Source: JAFIFT01 sp020051095
GTDB lineage: Bacteria > Pseudomonadota > Gammaproteobacteria > Legionellales > Legionellaceae
Length of the DNA stretch: 64,000 nt
Assembly (NCBI RefSeq): GCF_964199965.1
Contig: NZ_CAXMZT010000013.1
Location: forward strand, 1-64,000
Direction: 5' to 3'
Shown here: piece after piece, positions 34,113-43,085 of the stretch
Numbering within the stretch: the stretch's first letter is position 1
How the letters are laid out: every line of letters begins with the position of its first letter
Notes under the pieces: generated by a model
The model's database searches: none
The model's input: the letters and a program-made list of their open reading frames with translations, nothing else
What the model was told of the DNA's origin: nothing
Position numbers and translations under genes: made by a program

Positions 34113-34559
34113 ATGAATAAGATTAAACGTTGGATAAAATTCTCATTAGTTATAGCAGCAACTATCATCATTAGCTCATGTGCTGTTGTCAAAGCCACGA
34201 ACCAGCCTGATAAAAAAGATTTACGTGTATTGCAGAAAGGAACCGAACGATCCAAGGTCGTAGCTGAATTAGGAAAACCTGTCGAAAGTACCGTCAAAAA
34301 GGGGCACCGACAGGATGTGTTCAGCTTTGTTCAAGGCTATTCGAAAACAGCCAAGACACTTCGAGCATTAGGCCATGGCGCAGCAGATGTCTATACGCTT
34401 GGGTTATGGGAAGTCGTTGGAACACCCATCGAAGGTGTCGCAAATGGTAATAAAGTTCAAATCGTCGTGAGTTACGATAATCATGAGAAAGTTAGTTCGG
34501 TGGATGTTCTAAAAGGACAAAACGTTGTTTATGGTCAACCACGACATCATCATGCATAA
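34113..34559 (+). CDS. Lipoprotein with BamE/SmpA-like fold
   Basis: A 148-residue lipoprotein: signal peptide (KFSLVIAATIIISSC) with lipobox ISSC placing the lipidated Cys at residue 24 or so. The mature part contains LRVLQKGTERSKVVAELGKP, the pattern of SmpA/OmlA (BamE) domains, then a Gly/Ala-rich middle (FVQGYSKTAKTLRALGHGAADVYTLG). It probably sits in the outer or inner membrane periplasmic face. It is not BamE itself: the length and the rest differ. The ATG at 34113 has GGAG six bases upstream. Confidence 0.82.
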   Translation: MNKIKRWIKFSLVIAATIIISSCAVVKATNQPDKKDLRVLQKGTERSKVVAELGKPVESTVKKGHRQDVFSFVQGYSKTAKTLRALGHGAADVYTLGLWEVVGTPIEGVANGNKVQIVVSYDNHEKVSSVDVLKGQNVVYGQPRHHHA

Positions 34560-34581
34560 ACGATAGTCCATCAGGTTAATC

Positions 34582-34597
34582 AGGGGCATTTGCCCCT
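34582..34597. terminator. Short hairpin between convergent genes
   Basis: AGGGGC (34582-34587), loop ATTT, GCCCCT (34592-34597). It lies between the stops of the lipoprotein gene and the convergent Cys-rich exported gene. Confidence 0.45.
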
Positions 34598-34989
34598 TAC
34601 CCATGAATGATTGAACAATGCCGTCGTTTTGATTCCCGTTGGCTACGCTGCCAGGCTTCGCATTGATATAATGCAAGTTCACACGCATCGTTGCCACTTG
34701 CTTTAAATTTTTTGCCCGCCCCATCAATCGCTTCACAGGCCTCATTAACCGGAGGCAACTCGCCTCGTTGGCACCAATGATGGGATACCCGGCAACGACT
34801 GGGATTCGCAGCTGTCTTGATGCACGATTTCCGCGCCTCCGACATACCACCACGTAAACTTGTTCCAGTGCCATTATAACTACGATTCAGATGATCATAA
34901 GACAAGCACGACCATTCTTTTGTAGAAGGATTTGATAATCCTAACATGGGTGTCGCCATCAATAAGCAACAAATAATTATTCGCTTCAT
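34597..34989 (-). CDS. Small Cys-rich exported protein, unknown
   Basis: A 130-residue protein with a signal peptide (IIICCLLMATPMLGLSNP). The mature part has at least seven Cys (CLSYDH, SCIK, RCRVSHHWCQRGE, EACEAIDG, ACELALYQCEAW, HCS), probably paired in disulfides in the periplasm or outside. The repeated G-x-x-x-x-A-C pattern with Arg and Gln is reminiscent of small DUF4189-type exported proteins, but I cannot assign it. The C-terminus is basic (QRSQRESKRRH). Confidence 0.72.
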   Translation of the reverse strand: MKRIIICCLLMATPMLGLSNPSTKEWSCLSYDHLNRSYNGTGTSLRGGMSEARKSCIKTAANPSRCRVSHHWCQRGELPPVNEACEAIDGAGKKFKASGNDACELALYQCEAWQRSQRESKRRHCSIIHG

Positions 34990-35044
34990 GGTTACGTTCC
35001 TTGTGACCTTGTTGAAGTGACTGAACTGTTTGTGAGATTTTATT

Positions 35045-35152
35045 ATGTCATTTCTTTTGGACGATTGGCAAGCATTGCTGGAACCAGTTAATTTCGGAAA
35101 CGCAGACGGTAACGCTAACGTTCACGTATTAGATAAAATATTTAATGCCTAG
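35045..35152 (+). CDS. Possible 35-residue peptide gene
   Basis: An uninterrupted frame from ATG 35045 to TAG 35152. The peptide starts MSFLLDDWQALLEPV and ends NVHVLDKIFNA, with GNADGNAN between. It lies between the divergent start of the Cys-rich exported gene and the stop of the HlyD gene, beside a type I secretion locus. The Shine-Dalgarno is weak (GAG). It could be a small secreted peptide, a relic of an RTX gene start or a chance frame. Confidence 0.3.
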   Translation: MSFLLDDWQALLEPVNFGNADGNANVHVLDKIFNA

Positions 35153-35155
35153 GCA

Positions 35156-36568
35156 TTATCTTTCTCTAAAGGATATCTGGGTTGCACGAGAAATGGGTTT
35201 TAATAAATAATCCATCACCGATTTTTTACCCGTGTAAATATCCGCTTCCACTAACATACCCGGGATGAGCTTATTGCGTTTGGGATCGTGTCCTAAATAA
35301 GATTGTGACAAAGCTATCACGCCTTTGTAATAGACCATGTTGGTTTTTTCATCCAAAAACGTGGTTGCCGAAATATATTTCAATGTCCCATCTAACATCC
35401 CATATTTGATGTATTCGTAACTGGACACTTTTATTTTCACCAGATCGCCGACTTTAACATAGCCGATATCACGACTACTGATTTTGGTTTCCACCACTAA
35501 ATGGGCTTCACTGGGAACAATATCCATCAAAGTCTCATTTGATGAGATAACACTTCCTTCAGTCACAGCCAACCCTTTGACAACCCCAGGAATGGGGGAG
35601 CGAATCACTAATTTATCAAATTGATCTTGAAACTTAATGATGTTCTGCTCGGTTTGCACAATTTCAGCGCTAATTAGATTCAGTTTACTAACCATTTCTA
35701 AGCGGTTGGTACTATTGGCTTGATCCAACTTATTTTGATATTCCTGCAACAGTTCTTTTTGTTTTTCGATTTTCTTTTGTGTCTCAAGTTCATCACTTCG
35801 CAGTTTAATATACTGCCGTTTAACCGCTAAGACTTCCCGCTGTGATGCGAGGTTTTTCTGTTTTAGTTTATCGTACATAGCCAGCTCTTCTCGCATCACC
35901 GAGCGCATTTCCTCCTGCATGGACGTTTTTTGAATCAGTAGCTTCAATTCAATTTCATTTTGTTGAATTTGCTTTTTCAAAACGGCAATCTCCGATAGAT
36001 CCGTAGACTGTTCTAAGCTGGCTTGCAAGGCACTATCTTGCAACAAAGTCGCGACCGTATTGCTATAATCGGCGGGAACATTAATGGTTTTTTTTAACTT
36101 TTCGAAGAATTGTTCATTGGTTAATGTTTTGTTCGCCAAGTTGGATTGTAATCGGATTTTATCAGCAGTTAACGTCACTAAACGGTATATATTTTTTTCC
36201 AATTCGGTTTGTATTGTGATGGGGTCTAACTGCACCAAGGCTTGTCCTTTTTTCACCACATCGCCATTATTAACAAACACGGATTTAACCATTCCCCCAT
36301 GGGGATGCTGGATATCTACGATTTTTTGCGCAGGAATCACTTCACCATTGGTGCGAGCAATTTCTTCCACATCGGTAAATATAGCCCACACAATCAGACT
36401 CGTGACAACCAGCGAAATTAACCCTATCATCCAATAGGCTTGATAAAATGGCGCGTTACTTTCGAGAACATCCGCATCTTCAAGCTGCTCTTGCTGTTGC
36501 TTTTTTTGCCATTTTTGCGATAGCTTTTTGCGCTGGTGAACCCACCTAGCTTTTAGATTTTTTATCAT
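35156..36568 (-). CDS. HlyD-family type I secretion membrane fusion protein
   Basis: A 470-residue periplasmic adaptor. One membrane helix at about 47-68 (WMIGLISLVVTSLIVWAIF) follows a basic cytoplasmic tail. Then come a lipoyl-type half (VDIQHPHGGMVKSVFVNNGDVVKKGQALVQLD), long coiled-coil arms (about 130-320), the second lipoyl half (LVIRSPIPGVVKGLAVTEGSVI) and a beta-barrel domain. It links the ABC pump to an outer-membrane TolC-like channel. Its start overlaps the end of the upstream ABC gene by 23 bases, so the three genes form one operon. No TolC gene lies in the window. Confidence 0.93.
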   Translation of the reverse strand: MIKNLKARWVHQRKKLSQKWQKKQQQEQLEDADVLESNAPFYQAYWMIGLISLVVTSLIVWAIFTDVEEIARTNGEVIPAQKIVDIQHPHGGMVKSVFVNNGDVVKKGQALVQLDPITIQTELEKNIYRLVTLTADKIRLQSNLANKTLTNEQFFEKLKKTINVPADYSNTVATLLQDSALQASLEQSTDLSEIAVLKKQIQQNEIELKLLIQKTSMQEEMRSVMREELAMYDKLKQKNLASQREVLAVKRQYIKLRSDELETQKKIEKQKELLQEYQNKLDQANSTNRLEMVSKLNLISAEIVQTEQNIIKFQDQFDKLVIRSPIPGVVKGLAVTEGSVISSNETLMDIVPSEAHLVVETKISSRDIGYVKVGDLVKIKVSSYEYIKYGMLDGTLKYISATTFLDEKTNMVYYKGVIALSQSYLGHDPKRNKLIPGMLVEADIYTGKKSVMDYLLKPISRATQISFRER

Positions 36569-38630
36569 TTACATTCACTCGTTCAATTATTTGTCCTTCA
36601 TGCAGACGAATAAACAGATCACCTAGGCTAAAATGAGAGGGTCTGTGGGTTATCATGAGCACCGTTACTTTGCCCTTTAACGATGCGATTACTTTCAGGA
36701 TATGTTGTTCAGATATGCTGTCAATATTTTCCATTGGTTCGTCTAGCAATAGAATGGTTGGCTTCTTGATCAATGCCCTAGCAATAGCTAGCCTTTGTAA
36801 AAAGCTGGCTGAAAAACTGGTTTCATAATTATCACGTAATCGGGTATTCAACTTTTCGGGCAAATGCATAATCTCATCATACAAATTCGCTTGTTTTAGG
36901 CAGGTTTTCACATCGTCGTCACTTGCTGTTGGGTTTGCCAATTTGAGATTCTGGGTAATGGTTCCATAAAAAAAGTCGTTCACTTGTGAAACCATGCCAA
37001 TACTCTGGCGTAATTCGTAGGTATTGATTTGGCGAACATCCTTGCCATCGATTAAAATTGTGCCTGCTAGCGGGAGATATAGCTTGGTTAATAACCGAAA
37101 AATGGTTGATTTACCTGAACCATTGGATCCAGCAATAACTAGCATTTGGCCAGGCTTGACTTCAAACGAGAGGTTTAACAACACCGGGGAGGAGCGGTCG
37201 ACATATCGTTGTGTGACTTTATCAAATACGATGTGTCCTAATAGATGCGTTGAAAATATTCGGTAACGGGAAAATTCTTCTTCTGAGGCCATGCCAACCA
37301 ATGATTTAACATGTTGAATATTGGTACGCATTTGGATGAGACGTGGTAAATTAGTTATTAATGTTTTAATGGGATTTAATATTTTCCAGACTAGCATCAT
37401 AATCGCAATTAACGCACCAATGCTAATGTCATTTTCAATGACTCCTTGAACTCCCATGACAATTGTCAATAAAGCCGTCACGGTTACCAACCCATCGCCA
37501 AGCGTTTGTACCACGGTTGTCAACATACTGGCTTTATAACTTATCATGGCGGCACTTGATGATAAATTGCGAAACCGCTCCCGCCATTTTGGTTCTGCAC
37601 CCGTGGTGCGAATCTGCATCATTTTATCCAAGGATTCTAAAATGAACTCTTGTCGTTCAGTCACTGCCGTGGACGTAGTTTGCATCAGCTTTTCCACCCA
37701 AGGATGACAAAAGAGTATGGCTAATAACAAGATAAACATACTCAACATTGGAATGATGACGATTACGCCGGCCAGCCAATACACAACCAGTAAAAACAAC
37801 AGCGTATAGGGCAGGTCAATCAATACAGTCATGAGTGGACCGGTAATGAATTCACGGATGGCATCAAATTCTTTAATTTTTGAGACTTGAACACCCAACG
37901 ACGCCGTATCGATCTGCACGGAAGGTAAGCGAATTATTTTACTAAATATTTTATTGCTAATGATTAAATCGAGGTGGCTGCTGATATAACCAAGTAACCC
38001 ATTGCGGAATCGATGCAAGGCAAAGCTGCCCACTGTGACAATCAAGATGCCTGTCACCAATTTCATTAACAAACTGGCTGAACCCGTCAGCACAACACGG
38101 TCATAAACCGTCATGACATAGAACGGTAAGGCTAACGAAAAAATATTAATAAAGAAACTAACAATAAATACTTGTGCGATTTTGCCTTTATAACTGGCAA
38201 TGGAGCGACTGAAAAAATTTCGGCTCTCTTTTTCAGCACTGTCTTTTTTGAATTCAATGGCACGACCATTTAGCCTTGGCTTGCTCTCATACGTTTGCGT
38301 TTCGCCATTATACAAATAGTAGCCATGCTTATTTTTTTCTAATACAACGTAATACTTCCCTTCCGTTTCAAACAAACAGGGCAATAATTTTTCATTGATA
38401 TGTCCCCGAACTGTCAAGCGTTTGGAGGGAACAAACATAAAATCATGCATGATTTTAATAAATTGATAAATGGTCAGTGTCTTAGAAAAATGGGGAAACG
38501 ATTCGATGATACTCCGCCTGTCACCATACCAACCTTTCGAGCGTAACAGCACCTCTAAGCAGTAGGCAAGTGAGTTGGCTTGCTCAAAATATTCACTATA
38601 ATCTTGTTTTTCAATGACCTCACTCGTCAT
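36546..38630 (-). CDS. Type I secretion ABC transporter with C39-like domain (LapB type)
   Basis: A 694-residue exporter subunit. Residues 1 to about 130 form a C39-peptidase-like domain that lacks the catalytic Cys-His set, as in RTX exporters that bind but do not cleave the substrate. A six-helix membrane domain (about 150-430) and an NBD follow. Walker A GSNGSGKST and Walker B TILLLDEP are intact and the H-loop is MITHRPSHF. The ABC signature is degenerate: SASFLQRLAIARAL in place of the usual SGGQ. The stop overlaps the HlyD start; the ATG overlaps the stop of the previous ABC gene (ATGA). Confidence 0.9.
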   Translation of the reverse strand: MTSEVIEKQDYSEYFEQANSLAYCLEVLLRSKGWYGDRRSIIESFPHFSKTLTIYQFIKIMHDFMFVPSKRLTVRGHINEKLLPCLFETEGKYYVVLEKNKHGYYLYNGETQTYESKPRLNGRAIEFKKDSAEKESRNFFSRSIASYKGKIAQVFIVSFFINIFSLALPFYVMTVYDRVVLTGSASLLMKLVTGILIVTVGSFALHRFRNGLLGYISSHLDLIISNKIFSKIIRLPSVQIDTASLGVQVSKIKEFDAIREFITGPLMTVLIDLPYTLLFLLVVYWLAGVIVIIPMLSMFILLLAILFCHPWVEKLMQTTSTAVTERQEFILESLDKMMQIRTTGAEPKWRERFRNLSSSAAMISYKASMLTTVVQTLGDGLVTVTALLTIVMGVQGVIENDISIGALIAIMMLVWKILNPIKTLITNLPRLIQMRTNIQHVKSLVGMASEEEFSRYRIFSTHLLGHIVFDKVTQRYVDRSSPVLLNLSFEVKPGQMLVIAGSNGSGKSTIFRLLTKLYLPLAGTILIDGKDVRQINTYELRQSIGMVSQVNDFFYGTITQNLKLANPTASDDDVKTCLKQANLYDEIMHLPEKLNTRLRDNYETSFSASFLQRLAIARALIKKPTILLLDEPMENIDSISEQHILKVIASLKGKVTVLMITHRPSHFSLGDLFIRLHEGQIIERVNVNDKKSKS

Positions 38631-40285
38631 GAGGACTCCTTAAATAGTTTACCATCCCGTAAATCATAGATCGTATCGGCAATTCGTAGTAATGAGGGGC
38701 GATGCGAAATAATGATTAGCGTGGTTCGCTTTTTCAGCCATGTAAGCAGTGCAATAAATTTCTGATCTGTTTCAAAATCCAAGGCACTGTTAGACTCGTC
38801 AAATAGCACAATTTTGGGCTTTTTAAGGATATTTTGAATGGTCACAATTTGCTGTTTTGTTCCAGCATGCAGTGTGTCTAACACTTGATCCCCGACTTTG
38901 GTTTCATAACCATCGGGCATTTTATGGATAATATGTTCCAACCCCATTGCCTTCACTAAATCGAGCGCCTCGGGAATTTTTGATTTATCAAACAAGGTCA
39001 GGTTCTCAATAATAGTTCCATTAAATAAGTCGCTATGTTGCGGTAAATAAGCGATTTGCTGATGAAGCCATTCTGGATCGATCGTTTGAATGTCAATTGT
39101 ATCGATGAGCACTGTCCCTGCATTCGGTTTATAAATGCCTTGAATCAGTTTTAGCAACGACGTTTTGCCACTGCTACCCTGGCCTTTGATAGCAATCGTT
39201 GCTTTGGCAGGAACCTTCAAATTCAAATGATCAAACAAAGGTTCTTTTTCAAAGCCAAAACAAACATCGTTCAATTCAATTTGACCGTTGAGAGCAGGTT
39301 TGAGCGTTGGTGTTTCCGTTTTTTCTGCCAGCGCTTTTTCATGCACCTGACTTTGACGTTGTTGACTAATTAAAATGGCTTGTACCCGCTTCCAATACAT
39401 CATGGCGGCACTAAGCGGAACCATAGAGCGATTGGCAAGTAAGGTGCAGGCCGCTAATCCACCGATGGTCAACGTGCCGCCGACAACTTTTAAACTACCA
39501 ATAGCCACCACTGAAATCGTTGTTATTTGCACCAAATAGGCGCTGACAATCATGCTGTTTAGTGATAATCGAGCAATGCGATAATCTTTCACTGCTGCGT
39601 TTAATTGTAGCTTTTCATAACGACGGCGCATGAACGATTCAAGGGCATTGGTTTTGATAGACTGAATGCCATTGAGGGTCTCAATGATAAAATTATATCG
39701 TTTGTCGTCCGATTCTTTGCGTTGGCTTAACACAGTTTGCAAACACACACCCATATAATCAGCCGTTAAAATAAATATCGCCAACATAATCAGCGTCACT
39801 ACAACCAACAGTCCGCCGATATACGCTATTAATACTAAATAGATGAACACAAAAGGCAAATCAACTAATAATGATAATACTTGCCCTCCATAAAAATCTT
39901 TCATATTAAATAAACCACTCATCCGATCCAGATACTCACCTGTTGCCAAATCTCGTTTCTGAAACGCGGGGCTTTGCAATATATCGGCAAACATTTGACA
40001 ACTTTCTTGATGTTCAAACCGGGCGGAAGACCAATGGATGATCGCTGCACGGCTAATCTTCAAGACAATTTCTAAGCCAATCACCATAATGACAATGAGG
40101 GTTAAGATAGTTAGCGTCTGATACGCTTGGTTGGGGATGATTCTGTCATAAAATTGCAATATCATTAAAGGAAACACTAATCCGAGTATATTGATAAAAA
40201 AGGAGGGAAGTAAAATACCATAGTACGCCTCACTGGGCTGTAGATGCGCCAATAAACTGCGAATTAATGCTTTAAAATTATGCAT
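38627..40285 (-). CDS. Second type I secretion ABC subunit with degenerate signature
   Basis: A 552-residue half-transporter (from ATG 40285; an in-frame ATG at 40345 has no site either). It lacks the N-terminal peptidase-like domain and so resembles PrtD-type exporters: six helices (about 20-300), then an NBD. Walker A is GQGSSGKTS, Walker B KIVLFDES with the catalytic Glu, H-loop IIISHRPSLL. The signature is LHAGTKQQ instead of LSGGQ. Because both ABC proteins of the operon have altered signatures, they probably work as a heterodimer with unequal ATP sites. It is divergent from the RTX gene. Confidence 0.87.
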   Translation of the reverse strand: MHNFKALIRSLLAHLQPSEAYYGILLPSFFINILGLVFPLMILQFYDRIIPNQAYQTLTILTLIVIMVIGLEIVLKISRAAIIHWSSARFEHQESCQMFADILQSPAFQKRDLATGEYLDRMSGLFNMKDFYGGQVLSLLVDLPFVFIYLVLIAYIGGLLVVVTLIMLAIFILTADYMGVCLQTVLSQRKESDDKRYNFIIETLNGIQSIKTNALESFMRRRYEKLQLNAAVKDYRIARLSLNSMIVSAYLVQITTISVVAIGSLKVVGGTLTIGGLAACTLLANRSMVPLSAAMMYWKRVQAILISQQRQSQVHEKALAEKTETPTLKPALNGQIELNDVCFGFEKEPLFDHLNLKVPAKATIAIKGQGSSGKTSLLKLIQGIYKPNAGTVLIDTIDIQTIDPEWLHQQIAYLPQHSDLFNGTIIENLTLFDKSKIPEALDLVKAMGLEHIIHKMPDGYETKVGDQVLDTLHAGTKQQIVTIQNILKKPKIVLFDESNSALDFETDQKFIALLTWLKKRTTLIIISHRPSLLRIADTIYDLRDGKLFKESS

Positions 40286-40363
40286 AGTTTTGAAAAGTAG
40301 TCTAAACTTTAAAAAAGGTCTATGTAAAATTAAGACCGCCACCATAAAAACAGGAGTTCAGGT

Positions 40364-42916
40364 ATGTATGATGTCAGCATTCTACCCTCAGCACAAACCG
40401 GTTCATCGACCTTGTGGCAAAATCTTAATGTTAAATTGAACCCACTGGTATCTGCTTCCCATTTCGATCAACTCGCAACCATTAATGTTGGCAATACGAA
40501 AGTCGCCGGTTACGCCTTTGAACGCGGTGGTGTTAACAATGCTTCTTATACAGACAATACCTATCTTTCAACGAGTTACCCTACTCACTCTACCACACAC
40601 AACCCAGAAATCCTATTCCAATCCGATCCGTTAGGGGAGGTTTTTTCCGGGAGTCAATTACCCGCCCAGGACTATTCCCCTGTAAGAATTCGAGCGGTTG
40701 ATTATCATGCCAATGAAGTTGTTTTTATTCAATCAAGTAGTGAAGTCAATACCTATCAAAACACTATTCCCCAAATCGGTGGGGCAGGCGAAGCCAATAC
40801 GAATGCCAATATCCCAGACAACTCTGATTTTCAAAGAGCCAAAATAATCGCTGACCACCTACAAGAAGAAGCGGCAATCGCTGCTCCCAATGAGGCGGCT
40901 ACAGCCACACCTCAAGCTGGAGAAGACTCAAATCAAGACCCAGGTGGAGAGGAGGGCGGCGAAGAACCACCACCCCCTCCTCCGCCAACACCACTCAATA
41001 CCATTGAAGGCACGTCCCAAAACGATGTGATTCAGGGCACCAATGAAGCCGACGAAATTTATGCCAAAAGTGGGGATGACAAAGTCTATGCAAAAGATGG
41101 CGATGATATCGTCTATGGCGACAAAGGGGATGATACCATTCGCGGAGGCAATGGCGATGACACCCTTTATGGCGGAGATGGGGACGATACTGTTTTAGGT
41201 GATGCGGGCAATGATACGATAGTCGGTGGCAAAGGCAATGATAACCTCCAAGGCGGCGCTGGCGAGGATACCTTTATATATAATAAAAACGATGGTGTTG
41301 ATACGTATAAAGGGGGTTCAGGAAACGATACGTTGATCGTCACTGATGCCGTTAAATCCATTAATCTCGGTGAAAAATTCAACAGCGGCAACAGCATTGA
41401 AACCATCCAAGGTAGCACCCAAGGCGATGGCAGTGATTCTGTCACCATTCAAGGTGGCAATGAAGCGAATAACTGGGATTTCAGAAATGTCACGTTCACC
41501 GATGTGGATAGCATTAAAGGCGGCGGCGGGGATGACAGCATACTCGGCAGCAACACCAATCATGATGTGATTTACGGTGATGGTGGCAATGACACCCTCC
41601 GGGGTGGCGGTGGCGATGATACGCTATATGGTGGCAGTGGCAATGATACCATTTATGGCGATGATGGCAACGACACTATTATTGGTGGCTCAGGGAATGA
41701 TAACCTCCAAGGCGGCGCTGGCGATGATACCTTTATATATAATAAAAACGATGGCATTGATACCTACAACGGCGGTGCTGGGTATGACACATTAGTTATC
41801 AATGACAATGTTAATTCTATCAATCTTGGCGAAAAATTTAATAACGGTGTTGAGGCCATTCAGGGCAGCACCCAAGGGGATGGCAGTGATTCTGTCACCA
41901 TCCAAGGGGGGAATGAAGATAATAATTGGGATTTCAGAAATGTCACGTTCACCGATGTTGATAGCATCCATGGCGGTGGAGGAAATGACACCATTCGTGG
42001 CAGTGATACCAATAATGATGTGATCTATGGTGATAAAGGGGATGACCTACTCCGCGGCGGCGGTAGTGATGATACCCTTTATGGCGGCGACGGCAACGAT
42101 ACCCTATATGGCGATGGTGGCAACGACACCCTTATCGGGGGGGCAGGCAATGATGTTCTCCAAGGTGGCAGTGGCGATGACACCTTTATTTATAATAAGA
42201 ATGATGGCATCGACACGTTCAAGGGCGGGTCCGGCGAAGATACGTTAATTATCAATGATAATGTTAAATCCATTGATCTAGGCGATACCTTTAATAACAG
42301 TAACAGCATCGAAAACATCCAAGGAAGTACCCTTGGCGATGGCAGTGATTCCGTGACCATCCAAGGTGGCGATGCCGATAATAATTGGGATTTTAGAAAC
42401 GTCTCGTTTACCGATGTCGATGCCATCAAAGGCGGCAGCGGCAATGATACCATTCGCGGCAGCAATCTTGGCAATGATACTATCTTTGGTGAACAAGGCG
42501 ACGATACACTTTATGGCGGTAAGGGCGATGATACCCTCTCCGGTGACAGTGGAAATGACACGCTTTATGGGGATGATGGCAACGATATCTTAATGGGTGG
42601 GACTGGCGATGACACCCTTATCGGCGGCAAAGGCGACGACAGCTTCTTTTATGATTACGGCGAAGGAAATGACACAATCTCCGGCGGTAATGGCAATTGG
42701 ACCGATAGCCTTCATCTAGATGGCATTTCTGGAAGTGGCCCAGGCGAAATGGGTAGCAACTGGACATTGAACCTTGACAACGGTGCTACCTATCAAATAA
42801 CCTCTGGGGTTGATGGTAACGTGCTTACCTTTGATCAAAATCATGTTTCTGGCACCATTACTTTTGCGAATGGTGAAGAAATTAACTTCACTGACATCGA
42901 TGAGATCTATTTCTAG
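40364..42916 (+). CDS. RTX calcium-binding repeat protein, likely type I secretion substrate
   Basis: An 850-residue acidic protein without signal peptide. Residues 1 to about 195 are a unique N-terminal domain, then an acidic linker with a run of seven Pro (about 205-212). From about 220 to 800 it carries many GGxGxDxLx nonapeptides that form calcium-binding beta-rolls outside the cell. Between them lie three copies of a module of about 151-153 residues containing IQGSTQGDGSDSVTIQGG and NNWDFRNVTFTDVDSI. The C-terminus ends with aromatic and hydrophobic residues (FTDIDEIYF), as in uncleaved C-terminal secretion signals. It is divergent from the HlyD/ABC operon, so that is its likely exporter. 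No catalytic domain is seen; an adhesin or surface-layer role is likely. Confidence 0.92.
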   Translation: MYDVSILPSAQTGSSTLWQNLNVKLNPLVSASHFDQLATINVGNTKVAGYAFERGGVNNASYTDNTYLSTSYPTHSTTHNPEILFQSDPLGEVFSGSQLPAQDYSPVRIRAVDYHANEVVFIQSSSEVNTYQNTIPQIGGAGEANTNANIPDNSDFQRAKIIADHLQEEAAIAAPNEAATATPQAGEDSNQDPGGEEGGEEPPPPPPPTPLNTIEGTSQNDVIQGTNEADEIYAKSGDDKVYAKDGDDIVYGDKGDDTIRGGNGDDTLYGGDGDDTVLGDAGNDTIVGGKGNDNLQGGAGEDTFIYNKNDGVDTYKGGSGNDTLIVTDAVKSINLGEKFNSGNSIETIQGSTQGDGSDSVTIQGGNEANNWDFRNVTFTDVDSIKGGGGDDSILGSNTNHDVIYGDGGNDTLRGGGGDDTLYGGSGNDTIYGDDGNDTIIGGSGNDNLQGGAGDDTFIYNKNDGIDTYNGGAGYDTLVINDNVNSINLGEKFNNGVEAIQGSTQGDGSDSVTIQGGNEDNNWDFRNVTFTDVDSIHGGGGNDTIRGSDTNNDVIYGDKGDDLLRGGGSDDTLYGGDGNDTLYGDGGNDTLIGGAGNDVLQGGSGDDTFIYNKNDGIDTFKGGSGEDTLIINDNVKSIDLGDTFNNSNSIENIQGSTLGDGSDSVTIQGGDADNNWDFRNVSFTDVDAIKGGSGNDTIRGSNLGNDTIFGEQGDDTLYGGKGDDTLSGDSGNDTLYGDDGNDILMGGTGDDTLIGGKGDDSFFYDYGEGNDTISGGNGNWTDSLHLDGISGSGPGEMGSNWTLNLDNGATYQITSGVDGNVLTFDQNHVSGTITFANGEEINFTDIDEIYF

Positions 42917-42989
42917 GCAATGAAACACCGCCTGGGATGACAAATCCTATCGATCAAAAAAAAACCACCTTGAATTTTTTTACATCTTG

Positions 42990-43018
42990 TTGAGCTTTTT
43001 GTAAATAAATGATATGAT
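42990..43018 (+). promoter_or_regulatory. Promoter for the 43086 glycosyltransferase gene
   Basis: TTGAGC (42990-42995), 17-base spacer, TATGAT (43013-43018), 67 bases before the start codon. Confidence 0.65.
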
Positions 43019-43085
43019 GGTCTGCAATTGCAAGCGGGTATTCATTGTATGATTAATCCGACCGATGCACCCAGGAGTTTTTATC

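Noticed and set aside
36546..38630. Active C39 leader peptidase in the first ABC subunit
   Set aside because: The expected catalytic Cys-His pair is not present in the N-terminal domain; it fits the non-cleaving C39-like domain of RTX exporters.
41167..42593. Many overlapping frames on both strands in the RTX gene
   Set aside because: They are shadows of the Gly/Asp-rich repeats (Met/Ala/Thr- or Pro/Ser-rich products) with no ribosome-binding sites.
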